From assembly GCF_033118175.1 (NCBI RefSeq), contig NC_083698.1, positions 67,363,001 to 67,427,000 on the forward strand: a stretch of DNA of 64,000 nucleotides, in the 5' to 3' direction. Under the pieces are notes generated by a model, which ran no database searches, was not told the origin of the DNA, and saw only the letters and a list, made by a program, of their open reading frames with translations. Shown here piece by piece: positions 9,186 through 20,723 of the stretch. The translations under genes were made by a program, and so were the position numbers. Positions within the stretch are counted from its first letter, which is position 1. Every line of letters starts with the position of its first letter. The DNA is from Dama dama. Its lineage: Eukaryota > Chordata > Mammalia > Artiodactyla > Cervidae.

Positions 9186-10920
9186 AAGCCATTCGGTCCT
9201 TGGAATTTCAAGCTCAGTCTCTAGTCAGATAATATTTTAAAAATCAGAATTCAGGCTATTGTTTTGAAAAATACATCAGATAGAAATGAGAGTAGACAAA
9301 TGAGAGATTTATAATACCCATGGTACACAGCTCATAAATTGACTGCCCTTTTTATCTCTGCAGCCGGAGAAATGGGGAAATTCTGAAAACCCCAGAAGAA
9401 ATAGGCAGGATGTCTAAGTTAAGAATGCAAGGGGGAAGAGGACTCCCTATTAAAACAAAACACTGCCCCCTTTGCCCTGCACATATCATAACTTACCTGC
9501 TTTATTCATTCTAGCTGGGCTTCTCCAGGTGATTTATTAGTTGGTCTGAATTTAGCACAGAAGGAAAGACAACTAGAAAGTGGTTCCCCACAGTATACTT
9601 CATGAATCTTACTTTCCTCTTAAAATTCACACATTGTGATTCCCTGTGTTATCATTGTCTTGTCTCAGACATAAGCAGCTTCCATTATAATTACGAGAGC
9701 CAAGTCTGGATGAAAGTTCCTTATCATTGATTTTAGCACAACTAAAACCAAATGAAATCTGTCCCTCCTTACCACAAATTTATGAAATAATAAGGGGCTT
9801 CATTAATTCAAAACCACAGAACCCTTTGAGCATGCCTACTGCTTTCCTTTTTCCAGGTCTAATGTGCCTTTTGCAAAGCTGGAGGCTGGGGGCAACAAAC
9901 AATCTTAACTCTTCAGGTGAGAAAATATCCTCTCCTTACAGGAAGGACTCTGTCCCCATGGGTCTAACAACATACCAAAACCATAACAATACAACATCAT
10001 GGTGTCCGTACAATGGGAATTATATACATACAGTAATGGGACAGTCATGCCATCTCAAAGGAAAAGAAATGGTTTAGATCCATGATACATACTGGGATGA
10101 TAAATCAGAATGCAGCTAAAGATAGGGCAGCATAATATGGAAGCTAGCCCAAGGGGAAACCGTTAAAACATAGATAACACTGGGTTAAAGCTACAGAAAA
10201 ATGAAAAGGGAAGAACCAAACTGTTTAAACATTAAACATTTGTTTAAATATTAATGTAAAGTTAGGATGACAGCAAAATCGATATTAAATCAGGCCTGGA
10301 AACTTTTATGACCTCAAACCCTGGGCTTCCTAACTGCTAGTGTCATAAATGATGTCACTTTTCAGCATAGTCGTGGCTGCCAGCAGGCAGGTCAGAAATG
10401 CCAGCTTTCATTTAAATTGTCCATTTGTGATGTAATTTAGCATTTACTCTCAGGGACAAATGTCACCACTCTCTGGGCACCAGCCCCTGAAAGTGCTGCT
10501 GTAAGCAAAATACTTCCCCTCCTGATTCCATTCCGCCCCCAACAGCATGGTTTCCAGAGGGGCCTGTGAGTTCTCCTGGGTTTGAACAAAGATTTGAGGA
10601 CCATATAAATGAGGTAAGACTCTCTTTCCAGTTGGTGAAGACAGAGATTTTGAGGACACTCTTCTGGGGTGAAAGGAAAGGGAGCTGTGGAAAGCTGTAC
10701 CTGCTGTAGAACATTTCATGAGCAGGCTGGGATTGGAGGCCTGTGACGTGGACACATGGGGTTTCAGCCAGGAGCTGTTTTGAGGTACCAGCTGCACAAG
10801 GGAACTTGCTGGAAAGATGGAGGGAGACTTCTTTTGTTCCCAACCTCAGCCCTTTGATTCTTAGTCCCATCTTCCTCCTCTCTCCAAGTACCTCCCCAGG
10901 ACTTGTTATGTTGACTTCTG
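9186..10920. other. Unassigned noncoding stretch
   Basis: This is 1.7 kb without a recognisable repeat. Around 10340-10440 the sequence looks like conserved noncoding DNA, with a TGATGTCA (CRE/ATF-like) site at 10350-10357 and no repeat signature. A 135-codon antisense ATG frame (10463-10870) overlaps a second frame of similar length. I see no domain, signal peptide or family resemblance and regard both as chance frames. Confidence 0.45.
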
Positions 10921-11134
10921 CAAGCTAAGTTGCTTCAGTCGTGTCCGACTCTTTGCAACCCTACAGTAGGGTAGCCTGCCAGGCTCCTCTGCCCAGGGAA
11001 ATCATGCAAGAATACTGGATTGGGTTGTCATTTCCTTCTCCAGGGAATCTTCCCAACCCAGGGATCAAACTATGTTTCCTGTGTCTCCTGCATTGTAGGC
11101 AGATTCTTTACTGCTAATGCCACTTGGGAAGCCC
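10921..11134 (-). mobile_element. Bov-tA SINE
   Basis: Antisense full-length copy from 'gctaagttgcttcagtcgtg' on the left to 'gccacttgggaagcccc' on the right. It has a small internal disturbance around 10965-10975. Confidence 0.94.
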
Positions 11135-11503
11135 CTTGAAACACAGAAGGACCTGCTAAAATGCTAACATGCTCTGGGAAGAGCAACATCAGCCTTTCCC
11201 AGGTATGTCTGGTACAGTGCTGGCATCCCTTGAGGCAGGACTGTCTGCAGCGGGGGTAGCTGCCTCCAGTAAGTGAAGGTGGACCTGCTTTACATTCTTC
11301 AGATACAGTTTCAACAGAACGTAACATGGGATTCTTCAATTATGGTGGTCCAGTCACACCCTGGAGATGTGTCATTTAACTAAGTGGGTACTCATTAAGG
11401 TCCTACTAGGATGGAACAAAGGAAAGATAAAGTTTGGAGTGAGTGAGTGAGTGAGTGTGTTGTGTGCATGTATGATAGTTTGGAGAAATGGTGAAAACGA
11501 GAG
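11135..11503. other. Unassigned stretch with GAGT repeat
   Basis: No gene recognised. There is a short (GAGT)n tract near 11438-11456. Confidence 0.5.
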
Positions 11504-11924
11504 ATTAGTTTGCTTGGGTTCCATAACAAAATACCATGCACTGAGTGCCTTAAACAACAAAAATGTACTGTCTCGGTTCTGGAAGCTGGAAGGCAGAGAT
11601 CAAGGGGGCCGCACGGCCGTGCTCCCCCTGAAGGCCCTGGAAGAATCTGTTCCAGGTCTCTCTCATAGTTTCTGAGAGTTCCTTGGCTGGTGATAGCATA
11701 ACTTCAATTTTCATATGGCATCTTCCTTGCATGTCTGTGTCCAAATTTCCCTTTTGGACAAGAAAACTAGCCACACTGAATTAGAGGCCAACCCTATCCC
11801 AGTATGACCTCACTGTAACTAATTACATGTGCAAAAACATCTCCAAAAAAAGTCACATTTTGAGGTACTGAGGGTTATGACTTAACATATGAATTTGAAG
11901 GGGATACAATTCAACTTGTAACAG
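11504..11924 (-). mobile_element. MLT1-like solo LTR (MaLR/ERVL)
   Basis: The complement runs from a start with 'tccccttcaaattcatatgt' to an end with 'ttttgttatggaacccaagc', the layout of MLT1-family LTRs. It is about 420 bp, with no internal retroviral sequence next to it. It is an ancient mammalian LTR; the subfamily is not assigned. Confidence 0.85.
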
Positions 11925-12295
11925 AGACAAACAGGGGTAGAAATCAGGAAGGAACCAGATAATGAAAACCATAGAGAATGACCTTGAGCCCTATGGGAGC
12001 AATGCGTAGTCAGTAAGCAGGGAAATCAAAGACTAGAACTTGTTCAGGAAGGAGCATTACGTGGAGCTGAATTCAACCCGGTCATTCTTAGCTGTTCCTG
12101 AGACACCGATGAATACTTGTTCTTATCAAACAACGTACTCATTTATTTTGCATTTCTACTGAAAATGAAATGACATTCATCTTTCCCTTCTTAAAATTAC
12201 AGGACCATGAGAAAGAGATAAGCAGTAAGAACTATTCCAAAATGAAATCAGTGGTCAGTTTATATTCTCCTACAGGGACAAAAGAAAGCGCAATC
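11925..12295. other. Unassigned noncoding stretch
   Basis: Faint resemblance at 11940-12060 to an ancient interspersed repeat, too weak to name. Otherwise nothing recognised. Confidence 0.4.
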
Positions 12296-12305
12296 AAAAA
12301 GTATA

Positions 12306-12478
12306 CATGGTGGAGAAGGAAATGGCAACCCACTCCAGTATTCTTGCCTGGAAAAGTCCATGGACAGAGGAGCCTGGCAGGCTGCAGTCCATAGGGTTAC
12401 ATGACTGAGCATGTGTGCACGAGGGTGGAGGGAGATGGGTTGGTAGCAATAAAGTGGTAGAACTGAAAAAAAAAAAAA
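12306..12478 (+). mobile_element. 5'-truncated Bov-A/tA SINE with extra 3' sequence and poly(A)
   Basis: The first 100 bp are Bov-A body ('ggagaaggaaatggcaaccc' onward). After 'atgactgagca' the usual tail is replaced by about 50 bp of other sequence carrying AATAAA at 12448-12453 and a 13-A run at 12466-12478. AAAAAGTATA at 12296-12305 and 12474-12483 looks like a TSD merged with the A-tail. The poly(A) tail points to L1 machinery rather than BovB. Confidence 0.75.
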
Positions 12479-12483
12479 GTATA

Positions 12484-13645
12484 TACAGAACCAAGAGCCA
12501 CACAAAATATGGCACTATGGCACTGCCTATCAGTGTCACCTCATCCACTGCCTGCTCAGGATGGGAATCTGGAACTTCAGAACAAGCACAAAGCAGCATG
12601 CAAACTAAAGCAGTCCTAATCCACTACAGCTCCAATTATGGAAGTTCAAAGGCGATTATGGAATCAGAGGCGATCCAGATTTCTACAAATGGCATAGAGT
12701 TGTTACACTATAAATTTCTTAATCACAAAAGTCCCTTCAGCCCCAAATTCTAGACTTTTAATTTCATTTTGCAATTTTCATCTGCTTGGTTTAGAATAGG
12801 ACTCTCCCTCCCCAAAGCAGATATCCCTACACCTTTGGTCCACTATAAACATATGGACATGATCCTTCCTGTAAAAGAGATGTGTTCCAATAAATGTTGG
12901 TTGTAATAAACGCCTCTGTTTTCTGTCTGCTCCAGTTCTGTCAAATTTGTGTTCACAAACGGAGGTAGACAAGGAAATTATCCAAGAGAGACGCAGTTGT
13001 AATTAGAACAGCATAAACAAAACACAGCGCTGATTTTTATAGGTGGAAAACAATGTCTTCGATCCATGTCCTATGTAGCCATTTCCCTGGAGAGAATGTG
13101 CCATTTTTATTTTCTCATCCAGAATATGAAGGCCTGATGTTTTGCTCTCGGGGCAAGAAGTGGAGGATTGTTGCACAGGGGTTATGAGAAGGGGTAGCCT
13201 CCAAAGGCTTGTAAAAAGATCAAAGTTTGAGGTTTTTTTTTAAAGTATATACTCCCTGACAGCTTCTAACACAACAAGGAAAGGCTCTTAGGTAAGCAAA
13301 AGATGATTTGCATTTAGGCTCACAAAAGCAAGAGTGTTTATAGCCAGTTCTAGGAGCAGGTTGTGATGGTGACCTTTATGTCACAACAGAGGCAAACTCT
13401 AGCAGGTGACGCCTATGAAAGATTTAATGTCTGCTCTGTGGAAATGTTTCTTTTATGCAGGCACGGGGTTTAATCACTTTTGTCAACATTTAATAGATCC
13501 TATTTTTACTTACATAGAGGTTGGAGCAAATAAGAAAATCTATTTAATCTAGAGTTCTAACATATCAGGCTCTGCCTTTGAGGAGATTCAGTGTCCTTTC
13601 CTATTCAGGTGTATAAATTTACCTTATTACGTTACTTGACTTTAG
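12484..13645. other. Unassigned stretch, partly conserved-looking
   Basis: No repeat or gene recognised. The part at 12960-13140 has homeodomain-like sites (GTAATTAG near 13000) and a CCATTTTTAT (MEF2/SRF-like) site near 13101, with no repeat signature. Confidence 0.4.
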
Positions 13646-13649
13646 TGTA

Positions 13650-13830
13650 ATAACACCAAATTTCTATTTATTAGCTGGGTTATTTTCAGTTTTAAGTAAC
13701 TGAAAACCCAATCAAATTCATTCAAACGACAAAAAAGCTTCATTGGCCTGGGTAACTGCTAAGTCCAGAAAGGCAGAGTAGCTTCAGGCATGGTTCCCTT
13801 CAGGTGTGGATTTTTACTAAATTAAAGCCT
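13650..13830 (+). repeat. Unnamed ancient mammalian repeat
   Basis: The section 'ttcattggcctgggtaactg', then 'aagtccagaaaggcagagta' and 'cttcaggcatggttccc' matches a common mammalian repeat I remember but cannot name with confidence. Confidence 0.4.
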
Positions 13831-14190
13831 TCCAGGGGAGCCTAAAGCACCCAGGACAGAAGCATCACCCCGGAGTGTATGATCCTTGGGACAGTTTGGA
13901 AATGGAAGCTGTTGCCTAAACACTGGCCAAAGGTCTTTCTCTTTTAAGCTGGAGCAGCAGAGGAGTTTTTTTTTTTTTAAAGTAGTAGCTGATTTCAATG
14001 AACCAACGCAGAGTAACTGCAGCAAGTTTGTCGTCTTATCAAACCCCTGATGAATCACTGAATCACTCAAAAACATGTATTTTCAGCATTGTAAGTTTCC
14101 TGTTTTCAAAGAACTTTAAAGACAGCATTTGATATAAAGAAGTAACACCCATCATGATAATACTGAACTTGCATAATATGTTTTGGACTT
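13831..14190. other. Unassigned noncoding stretch
   Basis: A T run at 13966-13978. Nothing else recognised. Confidence 0.5.
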
Positions 14191-14204
14191 AAAAGTTGTC
14201 CTTG

Positions 14205-14424
14205 TGTGTGTGTGTGTGTGTGTTAGTCACGCAATCATGTCCAACTCTTTGCCACCCCATGGATTGTACCTGCCAGGCTCCTCTGTCCATGGAATTCTCC
14301 AAGCAAGAATACTGGCGTGGGTAGCCATTACCTTCTCCAGGGGATCTTCCTGACCCAGGGATTGAACCCAGGTCTCCCACATTGCAGGCAGACTCTTTAC
14401 CATCTGAACCAACAGGGAAGCCCT
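14205..14424 (-). mobile_element. Bov-tA SINE with (CA)n tail and TSD
   Basis: Antisense copy. The (TG)n run at about 14203-14222 sits at the SINE 3' end and inside the TSD, so the microsatellite is the grown tail. TSD: AAAGTTGTCCTTG (14192-14204) and AAAGTTGCCCTTG (14425-14437), 13 bp with one mismatch. Confidence 0.95.
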
Positions 14425-14437
14425 AAAGTTGCCCTTG

Positions 14438-15159
14438 GATTCCTCAAAAAGAATTCACCTAACCCCCTTTCATTCAGAAGAACCTTGAGCCCTTCAGAAG
14501 GCTCACAGCTGTGCTCTATCTTCACTGCCCCGCAGACCCAACACATCCCTGCTGACACAGTGAATACTCAGTTTCATCTCAGCTGTGGCAAGGATGCTCC
14601 GATGGCCCACCTCCAAAGCCATGATGGCCTCTTCTGTTATCCCGTCCGTGAGGATGCTGGTTCCCCACTTCACACATCAAAGTTCTCGTGTGGTTCAGGC
14701 TGAAGGCTGAGTGTAGGTGGTTTCCAGGAAAGAAAACGGAACATGCAGCAGATGACTCTGCTACGCAAGGCCGTGAAGGAAAAGGATCAGTGTCCCAAGA
14801 AGTCTGGTGGTCTCTTCACCTCCTTGATCCCCTAACTAAGAAGGAGAGATGACAAGGAACCCTGTTCCCCCTTTGGCCGAAAGATGGGGCCTGGAGAGTT
14901 TGCTGAACCAAAGGTGTATTCCCTCCATCCCCCAACCTCAGCCACCTTACAGTCCCCATTGCCCAGCTGAGCCCAAAGAATTCCTCGTGGCTATAAAGTT
15001 TCTCAAAGCCCAGAAGCACTGGGTTCACAGTGAACCCTCATTAAAGTGTGCTCCTGTAGCCAGACTGTCAGTTTCAAAAGAAAACTCCTTTTAATTTTAA
15101 CTAGAGCACTGGGCATCAGAAACAGTGGAGAAAGGGGATTCATTTATGAGTTTCTATGG
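14438..15159. other. Unassigned noncoding stretch
   Basis: Several overlapping short frames on both strands (for example 14816-15094) with no family signature. No repeat recognised. Confidence 0.45.
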
Positions 15160-15485
15160 CAGATTATGGGTTTTATTTGCTCCTTTACACCACTTCTCAG
15201 TCTGTCATTTTGGTAAGGTTAACCCCAGTGTAAAATGTTCCCGTAATTATGCTCGGAAACACTCCCAGCCTGCCGCATGCCAATAAATGCCTGGAATAAC
15301 TGTCAGGCTAAATGAATCCCATTTGGACAAAATGATTATTGAAAGTTATTTTAGTTCCCTATTAAGCAGTTGCGGAACAGAGCTGTAATCAAAATGTTTA
15401 TTTCAATTAGAATTATTATGGTCAATAAAAAGCTCAAGTAGAAAGTAAACTACACTTTATCAAATAAAGTAAAGGCCACAGCTAG
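15160..15485. promoter_or_regulatory. Candidate conserved noncoding element
   Basis: This is a repeat-free AT-rich block with clustered homeodomain-type sites: TAATTATG near 15245, TGTAATCA at about 15384, CAATTAG at about 15404 and AATTATTATGG near 15411. The dense TF-like motifs without repeat signature resemble developmental enhancers in gene deserts. This is inference only. Confidence 0.3.
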
Positions 15486-16031
15486 TTAAACTTCTTGTTT
15501 CACATGGCCTCTATCCTGGAGTCTGACAAGAGGCACATTATCAGCCTCTTCCATAGTATATTAACAGCTATTATAGCCCAACCTCTATCTAGCAGATCCA
15601 GAGTCACTTGCTCTGGGTGGACAAAAACCCCAATTCTTTCTTGATGGTTACCATGGCAAGCAAGCAGGCATGAGCCCCTCTGACTCTGTAGCAACACAGT
15701 GGGGGAGCACCCCTCACATTGAATGGCTGAGAAAAGGCCATGGGGGTTATAACGCCAACAGCAGTATTTATTCATTACCCTGTCCCCAGGACTGGCTGTA
15801 CACAAGCATTCTCCTTACTATAGTACTGATTTCTCTTCTTGTAGATCCCAGGAAAATGCTTTTGCTTATTCGGTCAATGCAGTCATCCTCATCAGAAAGC
15901 AGCTTTTGGGGGTTTTCTGTTTGTTTGGGGAGAAATACAATAAAATACAATATAAAATACAAAAATACAATAAAAATAAATACAATTTATTTCTATCCTA
16001 CGATAATCTGCCCTTGAAGTGAAAGTGTGGG
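15486..16031. other. Unassigned stretch with AATAC-rich run
   Basis: The section at 15937-15987 is a low-complexity A-rich run of ATAAAATACAA type. Nothing else recognised. Confidence 0.5.
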
Positions 16032-16249
16032 TTGTTGTTGCTGTTTAGTCCCTAGGTTGTGTCCAACTCTTTTGCAACCCCATGGACTGTAGCCCACCAG
16101 GCTCCTCTATCCATGGGATTTCCCAGGCAAGACTACTGGAGTGGATTGCCATTTTCTTCTCCAGGGGAATCTTCCCGACCCAGGGATTGGACCTGCATCT
16201 CCTGCATTAGCAGGAGGATTCTTTACTACTGAGCCACCAGGGAAGTCCC
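16032..16249 (-). mobile_element. Bov-tA SINE
   Basis: Antisense near full-length copy. The 3' tail (GTTGTTGTTGCTGTTTAGTC) is on the left and the head complement 'gagccaccagggaagtccc' on the right. Confidence 0.95.
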
Positions 16250-16476
16250 GAAATCTTGGGTACACACAAGCAAATTACTTTTTCCCCATAAATCACAACA
16301 GTTTCAGTCATAATCCTCTATGGCTAGAAGTATTGTGTTGTTCTCATAAATTCCAGTGCCCAGGCCATACCTAAAGTCAAGTCAGAATCTCTGAAGTGGG
16401 ACCCAGGCAACAAGGGTTTTTAAAGTTCTCCAGGACATTCCAATATGCAATTACTGGTGATAATTCTACTCTAGGA

Positions 16477-16668
16477 CAGTGGTTCTCAAAGTGTGGTCCC
16501 TGAACCAGCAGCATCAGCATCACTTTGAAAGTTGTTAGAACTGCAAATTCTCAGCTCCCATCTGTTAGTTACTTTATCAGAAGCTGGTATGGAGCCAAAC
16601 AACGTATTTTAACAAGCCTCCTGGTGAGTCATGTTATCTCCTGATGCATGCTCAAGTCTGAGAATCAT
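16477..16668 (+). mobile_element. MER5A-like hAT element
   Basis: Starts CAGTGGTTCTCAAAGTGTGG and ends near 'gtctgagaatca', matching the nonautonomous hAT-Charlie element MER5A along nearly its whole length (about 190 bp). Confidence 0.88.
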
Positions 16669-16681
16669 TTCTATAGGGGAT

Positions 16682-17235
16682 CTTCTTTGAAGAGGAAGAG
16701 CCAGAGATGTTTTATCACTAACTCACATATTAAGAGAAGTCAGCATTTACCCCTAATAGAACAGGAGCGATTAATAAACCAACAGTGTCCACCGATTGTC
16801 TGCCTGAATGTTAAGACAAAGCATCTCTTAATTTCCACCTAGACAAGGAAGAGAGTCTCTAAGAACCATCATCAGAAAAGCCAGGGTTGGTTGTATAATG
16901 AGGAGCCAATGAATTCACAATCTACGATCACAGTGTGAAAGGAAGCTCAGATGGACAGAATAATAGGTAAGCTAGCTCAAAAGCAAAGCCTTGAGTCAGG
17001 TAACCGTTTGCTTCACCATTTTGCTTACTACGTACAGCAGTTCTTCTGACTTCTCATTTCTAGCTTCCCAAGGTCCCCAGGATTCTCAGAGTACCTCAGA
17101 ACAGTCATGGAAATTAATTCATGCTGAGATCTAAATGACCAACAATGACTTTGTGTTCTTATATTTCCTTGTTTTATTTGGATGTTAAACAATGTTCCTA
17201 CAATATCGATACTTGGGCACTCCTTGCGTGCCAAT
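16682..17235. other. Unassigned noncoding stretch
   Basis: No gene or repeat recognised. Confidence 0.5.
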
Positions 17236-17425
17236 TGCTGGTCTAAGCCTTTACAAATATATTAACTCATTGAACATGCATAACAATACTATAAAATAAG
17301 TACTAGATTATACCGTTTCACAGGTGAGGAAACTGAGGCAGAGATGTTAAGCAGTTGTCCCGAGGTCATGGCCTAGCACCAGGCAGCCTAGCTTTAAAGC
17401 TGAACTATTAGGCTAACCATCCTCT
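17236..17425 (-). repeat. MIR SINE
   Basis: Antisense MIR. 'Tcacaggtgaggaaactgag' and 'agatgttaagcagttgtccc' followed by 'aaggtca'-like sequence match the complement of the MIR core. Confidence 0.85.
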
Positions 17426-18310
17426 CAGAACAAGTGGGCTTTCAGGCATGGAACTCTTGGGCTGGAAGATTTGGGGGAGTAGCTCTTTAAGAGCTATTCT
17501 CTCCACATCTGGTAGCTAATTGCCAATTCTATCTAAATATCAAGTCAGATTGGCCATACATTTCCCACTTCAGTGGGTTGTTCTCTCTTTAGAAAATGTG
17601 TAGTGCCAGCTTTGTCTTCATAAACTTATCCTGTTCCAGCTATTTCCCTAAATATTAGACTAATCCAGATAAAAATTCTGAATTAATTACCTTAGAAGGA
17701 TTTGTTTTTCTTATAAAATTATGATTCAAGTCTAGGGCTTCCAAGACATAGTTCTTCAAACTCAGAAGCATCACAGAAGGAGCAGGTTGTGAAGCCCCAA
17801 CATCATCTCCTCTGAATAGAGCTGTCTTGGCTTGAGTGGAGGAACAGAATAAGGTTTGAATTTTTTACTCCTACTTTTTCTCCCCTTAAGTCTTTGTTAG
17901 TCTTTTTTTCATGAAATAGTGTTGAATTTGACAGAGGCATCACATTATGGCTTATGGCAAGTCTGTCAAAAAGAGACTACACAGTTCAATTTCACCCAAT
18001 GTCTAAAGATCACGGAATCCAGTGGTTTGTTGTTAACCCATAGAGTGCTTACTTAAGTACTGCACCTCAGCATCTTCTTGGCAAAAGACTTCTTGAACTG
18101 GCTGGGGATGAGCTGGGGAAGGGCTGGGGTGGCAGCTCTGAGTAATCTTCAATTTTTATCCCTTGACACTTTAATTAAGATAATTTAACAGCCTGTTAAG
18201 CACAATATGCAGAATTTCCCACTAGAAACCAATGAGGAAAGAGTCTTGGGGAACAGAGAGATACTTGCGAGGATGGAGATCCAGGCAGCACAGAGTTGGA
18301 AGGAGTCAGG
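17426..18310. other. Unassigned noncoding stretch
   Basis: No repeat recognised. 18145-18235 is AT-rich and repeat-free, with 'ttaattaagataattta', and could be conserved noncoding DNA. Confidence 0.4.
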
Positions 18311-18375
18311 GTTATTATTCAACCCAAGGACTGTGACTTTCCCAAGGTCACACAGTTAATTAGTGGACTCCCCGG
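18311..18375 (-). repeat. MIR core fragment
   Basis: Contains 'gtgactttcccaaggtcaca' and 'cagttaattagtgg', the antisense MIR core. Confidence 0.65.
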
Positions 18376-18810
18376 ATCCCACACTGTATGACATGCTGTG
18401 GGATGTTATATGGGACTCTTCAGGCGTAACAAATTGTGTGCACTTTTCTAGAAAATCTCAGCGTCTGCCCTCAGAAATTCAGTCAGTTTAAGCAAAGCCT
18501 TGCAATGGGAGACAGGCTGAAGGAAATATCAATGACATGAGTCAACACCTCGCGATCTTCTTTCAGAACGGGAAGGGGTCGCCGGCTACAGTCAGAGAAT
18601 CGCTGTCTCATCTTGTCTCCTGGTTTTACTGTGTGACCCGCATAGCAGCTGCCAGCATCCTGGGTACTCTACAGATACATTAGGGCTCCCCAAGCCTCTA
18701 TCTGCGAGGCAGTTTAGAAAAGCACCTCCTACTCAGGCTTGTGCAATCAGAAGTAATACCTATGCCCTGAAACATTTTAATCAAAAGACACTGTCAGCTC
18801 TGACATTCAG
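18376..18810. other. Unassigned noncoding stretch
   Basis: Nothing recognised. Confidence 0.5.
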
Positions 18811-18817
18811 AAGCTTA

Positions 18818-19258
18818 ACTCTCTGGCTAAAGTCAGAGAAGAAGAAATATTATATCTCTTATGTAAAATCTAAAAAGAAATGATACAAATGAACTTACAA
18901 AGCAGAAACTGACTCACAGACTTAGAGAATAGACTTATGGTTGCAGAGGGGTGGTAAGTGGGGGAGGATGGAGGGAAGGGATAGCCAGGGATTTGGGGAT
19001 GGACATGTACACACTGCTATATTTAACATGGATAACCAATAAGGACCTATTGTATAGCTCATGGAACTCTGCTCCATGTTACGTGGCAGCTTGGATGGGA
19101 GGGGAGTTTGGAGGAGAACAGATACACGTATATATGTATGACTGAATCTCTTTGTTGTTCACCTGAAACTGTCAACAACATTGTGTGTTAGTCAGCTATA
19201 CCCCAATACAAAATCAAAAACAAAACAAAACAAAACAAAACAACAACAAGACCCTAAA
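18818..19258 (+). mobile_element. Bovine-type L1 3' end
   Basis: Sense 3' end of a ruminant L1. 'Acagacttagagaatagact', 'taaggacctattgtatagct', 'cagcttggatgggagg' and the terminal 'agctataccccaatacaaaa' are diagnostic. The tail is an (AAAAC)n run (about 19207-19246). A short AAGCTTA repeat at 18811-18817 and 19259-19265 may be the TSD. No coding capacity remains. Confidence 0.9.
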
Positions 19259-19265
19259 AAGCTTA

Positions 19266-19915
19266 TTTTTAAATTCTACCTTTTGAAAATAAGAGTTTGC
19301 AGTCTGATAGATAATATGCATTTGCCCTAAAAGTAGATGGCATTTACCCTATTCTCCAGAAATTATGCTATTAGTACTTTGATATGTGCTCAGCACTTAT
19401 TAGGATTCATTCTGATTATTTATTTCCAGCTTAACTGGCTAGATGCATACATATATAAAATATAAAAATATACATGATGGATTTCAAATCCACTTGTAAT
19501 AGACTGAGAACTTCACAATGCAAGCTCTTAGATTCTGGGTACCACTAACCCCTTTTTTCACATTTAGGAGTCAAGAAAAAAGAGAGTGGGCAGTTTTAGG
19601 GTAAGAGACTAAGTTAGGGAAAGTCAAGGATCGAGGTGAGCCAGGGCAGGCTAGCAGGGGAGGCAAGGGTCAGAAATTCTGGCTTAGTTTAAAAGGAAAT
19701 GACCCACTGTTCAAAAAAACTTTATGATAACTGGGCAAAAGTAAAATAGAGGGGAGGGAGAAACGCATGTGTGTGCAAAAGCATGGAATTGCAGAAGTGC
19801 CTAGGGATCACTGAGGAGCTCAATTAGATGGGGTCAATGGTTGGGTTGGATGGTGGAAAGAGACAATAAGGATATGATGGGCAAATGGGCAAAGTTAGTT
19901 GAGACTAGATGGTGA
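19266..19915. other. Unassigned noncoding stretch
   Basis: No gene or repeat family named. It is purine-rich at 19560-19680. Confidence 0.45.
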
Positions 19916-19919
19916 GAGT

Positions 19920-20125
19920 CTTCCTCATCTTCCCTGAAGCCTTCTCTGACTACACAGGCACTGAATCACACCTTCCTGTGAAACTTCTAACCTGTATTAC
20001 CCGAACCTTAAAGTCACTGGTACTTAATCAACAGATTCCATACTGTTACTTAACTCTGTATTTTATGTTTTCTCATGTCTTTATTTTGACTACTTGAGAA
20101 CATTATCAACAATTTCCAGGGGAGG
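19920..20125 (+). mobile_element. L2 LINE 3' fragment
   Basis: 'Cttccctgaagccttctctg' followed by an L2-like 3' section ('ctgtattttatgttttctca'). Sense, diverged. Confidence 0.65.
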
Positions 20126-20374
20126 ACCTTCCTTCAATAGTTGTGACTATAATAGGAAGATACATGACACCTTAAGCAATAATGACAACAGCTGATAAGG
20201 AATTTCTACATACAAAAGTTTCTTGTGCATTGCAGCTAATTCTCAAAACAATTCTATGAAGCACATAGCATTTCCATTTTTTAAATGGGTAAACTAAGGC
20301 AGGAGAGGTTAAGTAGCTTGCCCAAGGTCACAGAGTTCTAAATGGAGAAACCAGGATTTGAAACTGTCTGATTC

Positions 20375-20540
20375 TTTTGCAACCCCATGACTGTAGCCCT
20401 CAGGGTTCCTCTTCTCTGGGATTTCCCAGGCAAGAATACTGGAGTGGGTTGCCATTTGCTCCTCCAGATGCTCTTCCAACCCAGGGATTGAACCTGCATC
20501 TCCTGTGCTGGCAAGTGGATTCTTTACCACTGAGCCACCA
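20375..20540 (-). mobile_element. Bov-tA SINE, left arm of inverted pair
   Basis: Antisense Bov-tA lacking the last part of its 3' tail (starts at 'ttttgcaaccccatgac') and ending in 'ctgagccacca'. It is joined head-to-head to the next copy. The TSD flanks the pair and not this arm alone. Confidence 0.93.
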
Positions 20541-20723
20541 CTCAGCCTGCCAATGCAGGAGATGCAAGTTTGATCCTTTGGTTGGAAAGATCTCCTGGAG
20601 AAGGAAATGGCAACCCACTCCAGTACTCTTGCCTGGAAAATCCCATGGACAGAGGAGCCTGGTGGACTACAGTCCATGGGGTCACAAAAGAGTCAGACAT
20701 GACTTAGGGACTAAACAACAACA
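20541..20723 (+). mobile_element. Bov-tA SINE, right arm of inverted pair
   Basis: Sense Bov-tA starting inside the head ('gcctgccaatgcaggagatg') and carrying a full tail 'ctaaacaacaaca'. It forms a long imperfect palindrome with 20375-20540, so a transcript would fold into a hairpin. Confidence 0.93.

Noticed and set aside
9727..10077. 116-codon plus-strand frame in unique sequence
   Set aside because: The first codon is TTG and the first ATG is at 9832, leaving about 81 codons. No family resemblance.
10463..10870. 135-codon antisense frame, one of two overlapping ones outside known repeats
   Set aside because: No domain, no signal peptide, no splice context, and another unrelated frame covers the same DNA. 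Length is within chance for 64 kb.
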